Origin: JAISGQ01 sp045604965
GTDB taxonomy: Bacteria > Bacillota > Clostridia > Oscillospirales > Acutalibacteraceae
DNA length: 16,637 bases
Assembly: GCA_045604965.1 (NCBI GenBank)
Contig: JAZUPB010000027.1
Coordinates: forward strand, 1 to 16,637
Direction: 5' to 3'
Under the pieces are notes generated by a model, which did no database searches, was not told where the DNA came from, and saw nothing but the letters and a program-made list of their open reading frames with translations. The position numbers and the translations under genes were made by a program. Positions within the stretch are counted from its first letter, which is position 1. Each line of letters begins with the position of its first letter. Of this stretch, positions 6,501-13,779 are shown in pieces.

Positions 6501-8002
6501 GTGTAGTATTTGCCGTCAACCTCTATCTCTTCATATTCCTTCCTGACGAGATTTACAAGGTTTGAACGGGCATTTACAAGATCTGCTATGACCTTTCTTC
6601 TCTCCTGCTCGTAGTGCTCTGCCTCTTCGTCCAGAGTCTCGGCATTGTATGCAGACATATAGTCGTTGATAGTATTAAGTGAATTTTCAAGCTGTTTCTG
6701 ATTATCATCAGATATGCTTACGCAGAGAGGTCTTATGGGTTCGCTTATCTTGTCTCTCAATACAGACAGTGCTTTGGATGTCTGGCTTGTGACAAGTACG
6801 CTCTGTCCTCGGCTGAGAAGGTCGCCTATTACATTGGAGATAGTATGAGTCTTACCTGTTCCCGGAGGACCCTGTACAATAACTGCAGGGTTTTCTTTTA
6901 TCTTTCTTGCTATTAAAAGCTGTTCCTTATTGGCCTGCTTTTCGAGCAGGAAGTCGGGATCTATACCGTTTACAGATATAAGCTTTTCAGCTATACTCTG
7001 TTCTCTCGGCTCTGTTTCCGTGTATGTTCCCTCGCCCAGTATGCTAAGCAGTGAGGGTGAGAACTCTTCCGCAGTTTCGATATCGTCAAGTATCTTTTCG
7101 GTCATAGCGATATAGCCCGAATTGCGTGATCTTGTGAAAAGCACACAGCCTCGGGATACAGAATATTTTGCCTTGGAACCGTTCTGCGAGAACTCACTTT
7201 CCGGAGAAATTGTGTTGCACAGCTTTGTCATATATTCATCAAGAGGAGCAGTATCGAAAGCGTGAATACCGCTGTCCTCAAGCTCATTGGCAAGACCTGA
7301 AAGTGTCTGAGTCTCTATATCAGGGAGAATTCTCAGAAGTCTTGTGTTAAGATTTGCCGGGGTGTCACAGTCACAGATTGTAAACATCGGTTTCTGTGCA
7401 TCAAATTCCAGCATTACTCGCTCCAATACAAGAGGGTGGCGGATCTTGGTACCGTCGCTAAGGGTACAATTAAGCATACCATCGCCTATGACAAGCTCCA
7501 TTCTGTCCTTCTCTCTGCTCATCTGTGACCAGAGGTCGTACAGCTTATCATATATTGCACGTGCCTTTGCAGCAGGCTCTGCATCATATCTCCAGCCGTC
7601 GCGCTGCTCCATCCATAATGTCAGGACATCACGTCTCACTGTATCATCTGCAAAAAGCTCGGTGCGTATCTCGTCGCTCTCTGCATCATCACAGAATTCA
7701 CGCTTCTCTTTTATTGTAACCGTTTTTGTGGGATCGTCCCATCCGTCCTCTACCCAGCCGTAAAGTACCGGAGGCAGTGCAGGACAGGGTTCTACTATCG
7801 CTTTTCCCACAGAAAGTATTGCAGTGCTGTCTCCCAGTGCCTCTTCGCCTGTCTGTGCTATCTTTATCGTTTCATATGCAGGCAGTCCGAAAAGCTCAAG
7901 GCTGAAGGGATAATCTGTATAATCAAGGCTGATATCGCATTTGCGCTCAACAAGCGCTTTGACATAGCTGAATATCTGCCTCAGCTGTTTTCTTGCGTCC
8001 AT
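3515..8002 (-). CDS. Giant Upf1-like SF1 helicase with C-terminal nuclease-fold domain, 1495 aa
   Basis: A cytoplasmic SF1B helicase of the AAA_11/AAA_12 (Upf1/DNA2-like) type. An N-terminal region of about 340 residues matches nothing I recognise. Motif I is GPPGTGKT at 378-385. About 680 residues, rich in helices, separate it from motif II, DEASQ at 1062-1066. Motif III is GDDKQ (1085-1089), motif IV HFRC around R1143, motif V GDERDVIF (1259-1266) and motif VI NVAASRAK with R1301. From about 1345 to 1445 is a Vsr/DUF559/MTES_1575-like restriction-endonuclease fold: IECDG with E1392 and D1394, then LERLGWKFIRVRAS. The first active-site aspartate usually found before this strand appears to be absent (TYIVPMI), so cleavage activity is uncertain. 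Such large helicase-nuclease fusions are known from phage-defence loci, but a housekeeping repair role is also possible. AAAGGA about eight bases upstream supports the ATG at 8002. The gene lies only about 27 bases past an upstream terminator, and bioY overlaps its stop. Confidence 0.85.
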   Translation of the reverse strand: MDARKQLRQIFSYVKALVERKCDISLDYTDYPFSLELFGLPAYETIKIAQTGEEALGDSTAILSVGKAIVEPCPALPPVLYGWVEDGWDDPTKTVTIKEKREFCDDAESDEIRTELFADDTVRRDVLTLWMEQRDGWRYDAEPAAKARAIYDKLYDLWSQMSREKDRMELVIGDGMLNCTLSDGTKIRHPLVLERVMLEFDAQKPMFTICDCDTPANLNTRLLRILPDIETQTLSGLANELEDSGIHAFDTAPLDEYMTKLCNTISPESEFSQNGSKAKYSVSRGCVLFTRSRNSGYIAMTEKILDDIETAEEFSPSLLSILGEGTYTETEPREQSIAEKLISVNGIDPDFLLEKQANKEQLLIARKIKENPAVIVQGPPGTGKTHTISNVIGDLLSRGQSVLVTSQTSKALSVLRDKISEPIRPLCVSISDDNQKQLENSLNTINDYMSAYNAETLDEEAEHYEQERRKVIADLVNARSNLVNLVRKEYEEIEVDGKYYTPKQAAELICDLQEEAFIPDSVGLGTPIPLTDEELSTLYASNTALTENDEKILTIGAPDASALIDGMRFKACCEVAEGTSESIKTEGVGYWKDNSSRDTAKVGEVYKRLQIEADRMSRAEGWQLALAQEGITEGGITGVFSSIDSQLPELNNLYAKLRADIIDTDPQIPDDLIVPEVTPIFADMLESIEGEKINWLKIMLNPKWKPVLERCVINGEKPDTRSEVGILSDYHAYLLGKKKLLNRWEKAVRSVGGPDISEIARPEEAAQKIWSTVTDWLTWYMNSWKGIQTSLEELGFDFARYSETIPLETRMKGEVEAIFYALRTDLLSYVQLEYTRGDRTDCLETLKNAAKTLVPFEREYAPMITAMRVAIENRDTEGYIEALHSYERVCAKRGAYKTRCELIVKLSSVCPLWAQEIAGRSGINGEGAVPGDVKTHWIRAQLRGELGRRLGTDVEEIQNRIAELTKSYSGVTRELITRRAWSAELRTMRDPNRKSALATWATLVKRVGKGTGKRAEQLLASGELRRAMKACRRSVPVWIMPLPSVAEYFEPGDEKFDVLIIDEASQADLSGLIGLYIAKKVIVVGDDKQVSPTPVGMDLETSQKLHAEFLTGVKNASMYDELVSIYDLGKANYEPITLREHFRCATDIINFSNFHTYNGLICPLRDSGSITVKPAMVEYRVTDGAPSGKKTNRNEANAVVSLICACMKQPEYKGLTFGVITMIGDEQGVLIDRMLRERITESEYRERQILCGNPAYFQGDERDVIFISLVDAAKGDGTALQTRREGYNDVYAKRYNVAASRAKDQLWVVHSLDPNVDLKGDDIRLKLISHAIDPEATAKALEKVTPAAVTSMEKELSDALLTEGFEVSFREKVGTYIVPMICTGGGKRVAIECDGETSMTDEEISVAMSRQSVLERLGWKFIRVRASAYYQDKAKAAADLIKRVKALGLTAVSGDKSADNALIDRICQCAMELREQWSAPASETELEILAEIEAE

Positions 8003-8029
8003 TTTGACAATCCTTTCTCTTCCGATATC

Positions 8030-8057
8030 AAAACCCCGGTTATTTGCCGGGGTTTTT
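8030..8057 (-). terminator. Terminator of the surface-protein gene
   Basis: AAAACCCCGG and its complement with a 7-base loop, GC-rich and flanked by T or A tracts (four T on the minus strand, five on the plus). It lies 38 bases after the surface-protein stop and only 28 bases before the helicase ATG, leaving no room for an ordinary promoter between them. The short minus-strand T tract would allow partial readthrough. Confidence 0.85.
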
Positions 8058-8094
8058 CAATGCCGTTTCGTCGGCTCTTGCCGAAGCAATTGGA

Positions 8095-10212
8095 TTATTC
8101 CCAGTTGCTGAATTCACCTTCATCACTGAACTGGATATCGCCGAAGGATGCAGGTTGATGTACATTTTCCTGTCTGACAGAAGTATGCACATATCTTCCT
8201 ATCTGCTCCGGCTCCTCTGTTTCCTGTTCGATATTCTCTGTGTATGTGCGTCGTGAAGATGCTTCATAATAATATGCCTTGTCTTCATCGGATACAGCAG
8301 AAGATCCTGAAGGAGCACGCTTGATTATGAGTATGATAGCTATGATAAGTGCTAAAACAAGGACTGCTATGCCTATTATCATAACGTGAATAAGATTTAC
8401 TCCCTTATCGACTCTGTGCTCTTCATCGGGGATAGTGTTCATATTAAGCTCGCCCATAAGAGTGAGTATTTCGGAATAAAATCTGTCCGCTGTCTGCTGA
8501 TCTGTATTGGTTCTTACAAGTGTCTTTGCTTCCTCAACCTTACTCATAAGCAGGTCGTATCTGTCCTTCGGATAGAGTGTAGGGTCTATCTCCTCTACAG
8601 TTCCGATGATTCTGTCAAGAGCTGTGAAGTTTGCAATAAGCATAAGATTTTTCATTGCACTTTCAAGCGCTGCCTGTGCCTCGTCTATATTCTGCTGTGA
8701 ACTTTCATCGTTTGCAATAACACTTTCCAGGGCTGCAATTGCAACCTCGACACTGCTCCAGGAGCTGTCGGTATATACGCTCTTATCAACTGTTTTTACT
8801 CTTTCCAGCAGCTCGTTTGCATAGGTGCTGTCGCCTCTGCGCACAAGTGCCTCAAGTGCCGCTGTGAGCTGTTCTGACGCTGAATTGATAATCGACTCAT
8901 CTGCCTGAATGGATATGAGGTTATCAAGCTCTGCAGCATATTTCTGCATATTATTCCAGGAGGTGGGAGTGTAGTCTGCCTCGCTGAGTGACTTTGCTAT
9001 CTTAAGTATATTGAACGGAGTTGTCTGAATATTGCTGATGACCACTTTTGCTGTAGATTCGTTTCCTGCCTTATCCTTTGCAATTATCTCATACTCACCG
9101 TTTCTGAACACCACAAAGCTGGGTGCATAAACGCCTACGTAATCTCCATTTACGGTTACATTGAGAAGGCTTATATTATCTGTTACAGTAAAGGTTACTG
9201 TTACATTCTCATCGGTAAGAGCTGATGTGGATTTCTTGATATTGCCTATTACAGGTGCTGTGCTGTCGAGCACTACGCCTGCAGAGGGGAGCTCCTTTGA
9301 AACATTGCCTGCCTTGTCTATTGCTCTTGCGTAAACATTTCCGATGAAATCCTTATTGAAAACAGGCTTATTTTTCGGATCGTATTTGCTCCATCCTGCT
9401 TCACTTACATATGCTCCGCTTTCAACAAGCTGGTACTCATAATATGCTACTCCGCTCTGGGAATCGGTAGCACCGTCAATTGAACAGGTCACTGTTCCGG
9501 TAAAGAAGCTTGAGAAATTGGATGTTCCGTATGTAAGAGCGCCTTTTTCGTTTCCGAATGTAACTGAGAGCAGTGAGATATCGGGAGGTGTGACATCAAA
9601 GTTTGCTATGCTCATTGATACTTCTTCCGAGCAGTTCTGTGCCTTGTCTATTGTCCTTGCATATACGACACAAGCTGTATTTACGGTGAACTCTCCGTAA
9701 TACTCTATCCAGGTGCCGTCTGCTCCGATTCTGTACTCTGTACGGAGATAGCCTGACTGTGCATCGGTTCCCGATACAAGAGCTATGCTCTGGGGCTGGT
9801 TTGTCCAGTCTGTAGTAGCAGGAATGATCGTAGGTGCTGATGGTGCATTTTTATCGATGCACTCAACATTTACTGTTGCAAGGGGCGACTGAGTATTGTT
9901 GCCATCCACTACTTTTGCAGATATCTCGGTGTTGTCATTTACTGCAAACGACTGCATATACTCTGTCCACTCACCGTCCGCGATGCAGTAGTAAATCCTT
10001 GCATTTTCATCAAGCGAATCAACCGTGGTAACTGTAACGATAACCGAGCTGTTTGTAGGTTCTGTTGGGAACTGTATTACAGGTGCCGACAACGGCTGCT
10101 GCGGTTCGTTATTAACATCAGTGCCCGAATTTTCTGATGCAGATACTGTAAATGAGCCAATGCAAATTATCAGTGCCAGCACTGCAAGAATTGATATGAT
10201 TTTTCTTTTCAT
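8095..10212 (-). CDS. Membrane-anchored surface protein with Ig-like and FIVAR-like repeats, 705 aa
   Basis: An exported extracellular protein, predicted type I topology. Residues 1-25 are a signal peptide with cleavage near TVSA|SE. Four beta-rich Ig/OmpL47-like repeats follow at about 41-120, 121-206, 207-316 and 317-394, several ending in the typical DKAGN or DKAQN. Residues about 399-458, 460-523 and 524-592 are three helical FIVAR-like repeats, with YTxxSW-type signatures at 414-419 and 480-485, which in other surface proteins bind polysaccharide or adhesive ligands. A single hydrophobic segment (606-631) then spans the membrane and is followed by a 74-residue acidic, tyrosine-containing cytoplasmic tail. 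There is no LPxTG signal, so anchoring is by the membrane helix. GGGAAGGG lies upstream of the ATG. The ligand is unknown. It is a monocistronic unit with its own promoter and terminator, although readthrough could feed the helicase gene. Confidence 0.85.
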   Translation of the reverse strand: MKRKIISILAVLALIICIGSFTVSASENSGTDVNNEPQQPLSAPVIQFPTEPTNSSVIVTVTTVDSLDENARIYYCIADGEWTEYMQSFAVNDNTEISAKVVDGNNTQSPLATVNVECIDKNAPSAPTIIPATTDWTNQPQSIALVSGTDAQSGYLRTEYRIGADGTWIEYYGEFTVNTACVVYARTIDKAQNCSEEVSMSIANFDVTPPDISLLSVTFGNEKGALTYGTSNFSSFFTGTVTCSIDGATDSQSGVAYYEYQLVESGAYVSEAGWSKYDPKNKPVFNKDFIGNVYARAIDKAGNVSKELPSAGVVLDSTAPVIGNIKKSTSALTDENVTVTFTVTDNISLLNVTVNGDYVGVYAPSFVVFRNGEYEIIAKDKAGNESTAKVVISNIQTTPFNILKIAKSLSEADYTPTSWNNMQKYAAELDNLISIQADESIINSASEQLTAALEALVRRGDSTYANELLERVKTVDKSVYTDSSWSSVEVAIAALESVIANDESSQQNIDEAQAALESAMKNLMLIANFTALDRIIGTVEEIDPTLYPKDRYDLLMSKVEEAKTLVRTNTDQQTADRFYSEILTLMGELNMNTIPDEEHRVDKGVNLIHVMIIGIAVLVLALIIAIILIIKRAPSGSSAVSDEDKAYYYEASSRRTYTENIEQETEEPEQIGRYVHTSVRQENVHQPASFGDIQFSDEGEFSNWE

Positions 10213-10237
10213 TTCTGACCCTTCCCTCTTTTGCCTT

Positions 10238-10255
10238 TGAAAGATCTCTCTTTCA
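10238..10255 (-). other. 5' leader hairpin of the surface-protein mRNA
   Basis: TGAAAGA-TCTC-TCTTTCA on the plus strand; a perfect 7-bp stem in the leader, some 15 bases upstream of the ribosome site. It lacks a T tract, so it is not a terminator; a role in mRNA stability or translation is possible. Confidence 0.4.
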
Positions 10256-10313
10256 GGGAAATATTTAATTTAAACATACGCTGATTTATTTTGCGTACAT
10301 TTTTCCGATTACT

Positions 10314-10342
10314 ATAATAACACACCGCAACCTTGCTGTACA
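10314..10342 (-). promoter_or_regulatory. Probable promoter of the surface-protein gene
   Basis: Minus-strand TGTACA (10342-10337), 17 bases, TATTAT (10319-10314), giving a leader of about 95 bases. The -35 is a moderate match to TTGACA; the TTGCGG closer to the -10 is too near to serve. Confidence 0.55.
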
Positions 10343-10431
10343 GATAGTTTTTTGAAAAAATTGTCTCAATCGGAGGATTTCATCACTATTTGCGGTATAC
10401 AGACTTTTTTGTTTCTTAATAAAATTATCAC

Positions 10432-10460
10432 TTGCACAAATTAGATTATAGATGTATAAT
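10432..10460 (+). promoter_or_regulatory. Promoter of the HAD-GH3 operon
   Basis: TTGCAC (10432-10437), 17 bases, perfect TATAAT (10455-10460). The start would be near 10467, beyond the upstream in-frame ATG at 10452, which therefore cannot be the translation start. This promoter is divergent from the surface-protein promoter about 90 bases away. Confidence 0.82.
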
Positions 10461-10538
10461 AAATGTGTGTTTTGCACATTTAACCATAAAAAGGTGACAC
10501 ACTTTTTAGTGAATTGGTACACAAAGGAGCGTGGTGCT

Positions 10539-11393
10539 ATGGCAAATGAACTTGCACTGTATCAAAAGCGTAAGGAATATCTTATCTGCGTTGACAGTGA
10601 TGGCTGTGCTATGGACACTATGGACATCAAGCATTTCAGATGCTTCGGTCCCTGTATGGTAAAGGAATGGGGGCTTGAGCAGTGGGAAAGTGAAATTCTT
10701 AAACGATGGAACGAAATTAACCTGTACACTATGACACGCGGAATAAACAGGTTTAAGGGGCTTTCTCTTGCACTTTCGGAGATAAACGATAAATACACAC
10801 CTATAGAGGCAATCGATGAGCTGACTTTCTGGGCAGAAAACAGTCCCGAGCTTTCAAACAGCTCTCTTGAACGTATTTTACAGGAGAAACCCAATTGCGT
10901 ATCTCTCCGAAAGGCGTTATCCTGGAGCAAAGCGGTAAATGAATCAATAACTCAGCTTCCGGAAGAATGCAAGCTGCCATTCCCTATGGCAAAGGAAGCT
11001 CTTGAATTTGCGCACGAACGTGCTGATATTGCAATTGTTTCCAGTGCCAATCCTGATGCAGTTCTTGAGGAATGGGAAAAATTCGGACTCCTCCCCCACA
11101 CCGATATTGTTCTTGCACAGGATGCCGGCAGCAAAGCCTTCTGCATCGGTGAGCTTCTGAAAAAAGGATATGCTCCGGAAAACGTCATTATGTGCGGTGA
11201 TGCTCCCGGAGATCTGCAGGCAGCAAGAAAGAACGGTGTATTCTACTATCCAATACTGGTAGGACACGAAAAAGAAAGCTGGGAGGAATTTATCTCCTGC
11301 GCTTTTGAAAGACTGATAAATAATACATACGGAGGTCAATATGAAAAACAAAAAGAAACAGATTTCCTCAAAAACCTCGGCGAAGATGCTTAA
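10539..11393 (+). CDS. HAD-family phosphatase, 284 aa
   Basis: A cytoplasmic HAD hydrolase with all four motifs: ICVDSDGCAMD with D19 nucleophile and D21 acid/base; IAIVSSANPD with S168/S169; K199 in AGSKAF; and MCGDAPGD with D221 and D225. The large insert between motifs I and II (about 30-150) is a cap domain, helical by eye, with an unusually large number of tryptophans (W44, W49, W57, W98, W129). This fits a sugar- or nucleotide-phosphate phosphatase of HAD-IA/IB type; the substrate is not known. The start at 10539 is supported by AAAGGAG about nine bases upstream and by the position of the promoter. The last 53 bases overlap the start of the GH3 gene, so the two are co-translated and probably work on successive products of one substrate. 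Confidence 0.87.
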   Translation: MANELALYQKRKEYLICVDSDGCAMDTMDIKHFRCFGPCMVKEWGLEQWESEILKRWNEINLYTMTRGINRFKGLSLALSEINDKYTPIEAIDELTFWAENSPELSNSSLERILQEKPNCVSLRKALSWSKAVNESITQLPEECKLPFPMAKEALEFAHERADIAIVSSANPDAVLEEWEKFGLLPHTDIVLAQDAGSKAFCIGELLKKGYAPENVIMCGDAPGDLQAARKNGVFYYPILVGHEKESWEEFISCAFERLINNTYGGQYEKQKETDFLKNLGEDA

Positions 11394-13182
11394 AAAGGGC
11401 TGGCTCAACGGAGTAAATCTCAAGGCTGTTCCCTATAATCTCAATGATGATGATATTCAGTGGGTCAAATCCACTATCGAAGATATGACTGCCGAAGAAA
11501 AGGTCGGTCAGCTTTTCTTCCAGCTTACTATGGGTATGGACGAAGCATATCTGCAGGAGCTTATGGAAAAATATCATCTCGGCGGCTGCCGTTACAATAA
11601 TATGCCCGGTGCTGCTGTGCAGATGCAGAATCGTATTCTTCAGAAATATGCCAAAGTTCCTATCTTTATCGCCTGCAACACCGAAGGCGGCGGAAACGGC
11701 GGCTGCTCTGACGGCACATATATTGGTTCAGGCATTAAGATCGGTGCAACCGGCAAGACAGAATACGCTCATAATCTTGGCCGTATGGCTAACGAAGAGG
11801 CTGCTGCAATTGGCTGTAATATGGCTTTTGCACCTGTCTGCGACATTCATTATAACTGGGAAAACACTGAGGTTGTCAGCCGTGCATTCGGCAGCAATCC
11901 CAAGAGAGTTGCCGAAATGAGCAAGGCGTATCTCGAAGGCGCTCACACTATAGACGGTTTTGCCTGCGCTGCAAAACACTTCCCCGGAAACGGTCAGGAC
12001 TTCCGTGACGCTCATATCGCAAACAACATCAACTCCTTTGGCGAAAAGGAATGGATGGCTACTTACGGTATGGTCTACAAGACTCTTATCGATGCAGGTC
12101 TCGACGCAATTATGGGCGGTCACATTATGATGCCTGAATATATGCGCGGTATCAAGCCCGGAATCAAGGATGAGGAAATGCTCCCCGCTACCCTCTGCCC
12201 CGAGATTATGACAGGTCTTCTTCGCGATAAGCTTGGATTCAATGGTATGGTTGTCACCGACGCAAGCCATATGGTCGCAATGACCGATCGTATGACAAGA
12301 AAAGAAATGCTTCCTGCAAGTATTAATGCAGGCTGTGATATGTTCCTCTTCTTTAACGATCCCGATGAGGATTACTCAACTATGCTTGATGCATACAATA
12401 ACGGTATCATCTCCGAAGAGCGTATCTGCGAGGCTCTTACACGTATTCTCGGCCTCAAAGCTCATATGGGACTTAACAAGAAAGCCAAAGAAGAGCTTGT
12501 TCCTGCTCCCGAAGTTGTTGCGGAAACTCTCGGCAATGCTGAATATATCGCTGCTGCTGAGGCTATCAGTAAGGATTCCATTACTCTTGTAAAATACAAG
12601 GACAAGGACGTTCTGCCTCTTACTCCTGAAAAATACAAGAGAATTATGATAGTTTACGTAAAGGGTGCCGCAGGTCCTATGGATGCACTTGTTCAGATGG
12701 CTATGGGCGGCGGTGCAAATAAAAATCCTGCAGAAGAGCTCCGTGACCGTCTTATCGAAAAGGGCTTTGACGCATTTATCTATGAAAGTCCTCTTGATAA
12801 GATAAAGAAACAGATTGCTGCAGGAGAAAAGCCCAGTCTTAACCTCTATTTTGCAGGAAAGAATGCTATAAAGGATTTCGTTTCCGAGCAAGACCTTGTC
12901 ATTACTCTTTGTGATGTTATGAACGGCAGACCCAGCTTCGGCCTGTCCAAGGGCGGCGGCGAAATTCCCTGGTATGTTTTTGAACTTCCCGTTGTTGCAA
13001 TCAGCGTAAATGCACCCACAATGCTCGCTGACATTCCTCAGGTTCGCACTTACATCAACGCTTATGACTCTAAGCCCGATACCCTTGACGCACTTGTTGA
13101 CAACCTTGTAACCGGTGCAGAAGCATTCAAGGGCACTGACCCCATTGACAGCTTCTGCGGTCTCTGGGATGCAAAGATCTAA
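11341..13182 (+). CDS. Cytoplasmic GH3 glycosidase, NagZ-like, 613 aa
   Basis: A glycoside hydrolase family 3 enzyme. The N-terminal barrel domain (about 35-380) carries MTAEEKVGQLFF, the ACNTEGG substrate loop, KHFPGNGQD (212-220) followed by D223-A-H225, which corresponds to the His-Asp acid/base dyad of NagZ-type beta-N-acetylglucosaminidases, and the nucleophile D307 in VVTDAS. A C-terminal alpha/beta sandwich follows (about 395-613; begins SKDSITLVK), with the usual NAPTMLADI near 557-565. The total length fits two-domain GH3 enzymes such as the Firmicutes NagZ type. There is no signal peptide, and the N-terminus is lysine-rich, so the enzyme is predicted to be intracellular and to act on imported disaccharides, possibly muropeptide or chitobiose fragments. 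GGAGG lies upstream of the ATG. It is the second gene of the operon with the HAD phosphatase and is followed by a terminator. A beta-glucosidase activity is the main alternative. Confidence 0.88.
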   Translation: MKNKKKQISSKTSAKMLKKGWLNGVNLKAVPYNLNDDDIQWVKSTIEDMTAEEKVGQLFFQLTMGMDEAYLQELMEKYHLGGCRYNNMPGAAVQMQNRILQKYAKVPIFIACNTEGGGNGGCSDGTYIGSGIKIGATGKTEYAHNLGRMANEEAAAIGCNMAFAPVCDIHYNWENTEVVSRAFGSNPKRVAEMSKAYLEGAHTIDGFACAAKHFPGNGQDFRDAHIANNINSFGEKEWMATYGMVYKTLIDAGLDAIMGGHIMMPEYMRGIKPGIKDEEMLPATLCPEIMTGLLRDKLGFNGMVVTDASHMVAMTDRMTRKEMLPASINAGCDMFLFFNDPDEDYSTMLDAYNNGIISEERICEALTRILGLKAHMGLNKKAKEELVPAPEVVAETLGNAEYIAAAEAISKDSITLVKYKDKDVLPLTPEKYKRIMIVYVKGAAGPMDALVQMAMGGGANKNPAEELRDRLIEKGFDAFIYESPLDKIKKQIAAGEKPSLNLYFAGKNAIKDFVSEQDLVITLCDVMNGRPSFGLSKGGGEIPWYVFELPVVAISVNAPTMLADIPQVRTYINAYDSKPDTLDALVDNLVTGAEAFKGTDPIDSFCGLWDAKI

Positions 13183-13194
13183 ATATTATATTGA

Positions 13195-13225
13195 AGAAGC
13201 TCGGATTTCTCCGAGCTTCTTTTTT
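13195..13225 (+). terminator. Terminator of the HAD-GH3 operon
   Basis: AGAAGCTCGG, loop ATTTCT, CCGAGCTTCT, followed by five more T. It lies 12 bases after the GH3 stop. Confidence 0.93.
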
Positions 13226-13229
13226 GCTT

Positions 13230-13309
13230 GAGGCTGATAGCCTCCACCTATTATGCAAAATAACGGTGCGTCCGCAAGCGCCGCACCCTATTCATATTAT
13301 TTTATGCAA
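13230..13309. repeat. Palindrome cluster between convergent terminators
   Basis: Contains GAGGCT-GAT-AGCCTC (13230-13244) and a GC-rich hairpin with arms GGTGCG (13265-13270) and CGCACC (13282-13287) and an inner CGC/GCG stem. The second hairpin is framed by direct copies of TTATGCAA at 13251-13258 and 13302-13309. It contains no T tract and no reading frame. The layout resembles a small REP-like insertion with a target duplication, but no such family is identified. Confidence 0.45.
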
Positions 13310-13310
13310 C

Positions 13311-13342
13311 AAAAAACCCCACACCAAAAGGTGTGGGGTTTT
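13311..13342 (-). terminator. Terminator of the alpha ribosomal protein operon
   Basis: A perfect 13-bp stem, GGTGTGGGGTTTT paired with AAAACCCCACACC across an AAAA loop, followed on the minus strand by T6. It lies 14 bases after the rplQ stop and ends the infA-rplQ transcript. Confidence 0.93.
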
Positions 13343-13355
13343 AATTCATATAAGC

Positions 13356-13697
13356 TTAGACCAGCTCGATGATGCACATCTCAGCTGCGTCACCGCGGCG
13401 AGGACCGGTCTTGATGATGCGGGTGTAACCGCCGTTGCGACCCTCATACTTGGGAGCAATCTCATCAAACAGCTTCTTTACGACATCTTCCTTGGTGATG
13501 AAAGCCATCGCATTTCTCTTGTTTGCAAGGTTGTTCTCCTTAGCGACGGTGATAAGACGCTCTGCGAGCGATCTTACTTCCTTAGCTCTGGTTACGGTAG
13601 TCTCGATCTTTCCGTTCTCAAAAAGGAAAGTAACCATACCTCTGAGCATGGAGATTCTGTGAGCAGAAGCTCTGCCGAGCTTTCTTGTTCCGGGCAT
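13356..13697 (-). CDS. rplQ: 50S ribosomal protein L17, 113 aa
   Basis: A component of the large ribosomal subunit near the peptide exit tunnel. It begins MPGTRKLGRASAHR and carries the family signature around TFLFENGKIETTVTRAKEVR and the C-terminal YTRIIKTGPRRGD. The length is the short bacterial form. The ATG at 13697 is preceded by AAGGAG eight bases upstream; an in-frame GTG three codons earlier would overlap the ribosome site and is rejected. It is the last gene of the alpha operon, 82 bases after rpoA, with a terminator 14 bases further on. Confidence 0.97.
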   Translation of the reverse strand: MPGTRKLGRASAHRISMLRGMVTFLFENGKIETTVTRAKEVRSLAERLITVAKENNLANKRNAMAFITKEDVVKKLFDEIAPKYEGRNGGYTRIIKTGPRRGDAAEMCIIELV

Positions 13698-13779
13698 CGT
13701 ATTCACTCCTTCTTCTGGGTGTTTATCAATTAATGGTCATGCCATCGGCATTTCTCTGCCGAGCATAGACCCGTCATAT

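Noticed and set aside
10452..10538. Upstream start for the HAD phosphatase
   Set aside because: This ATG precedes the -10 box (10455-10460); the downstream ATG at 10539 has AAAGGAG and begins the conserved domain.
13698..13706. GTG start giving L17 three extra residues
   Set aside because: The GTG overlaps the AAGGAG ribosome site; the family starts at MPGTRKLGR.
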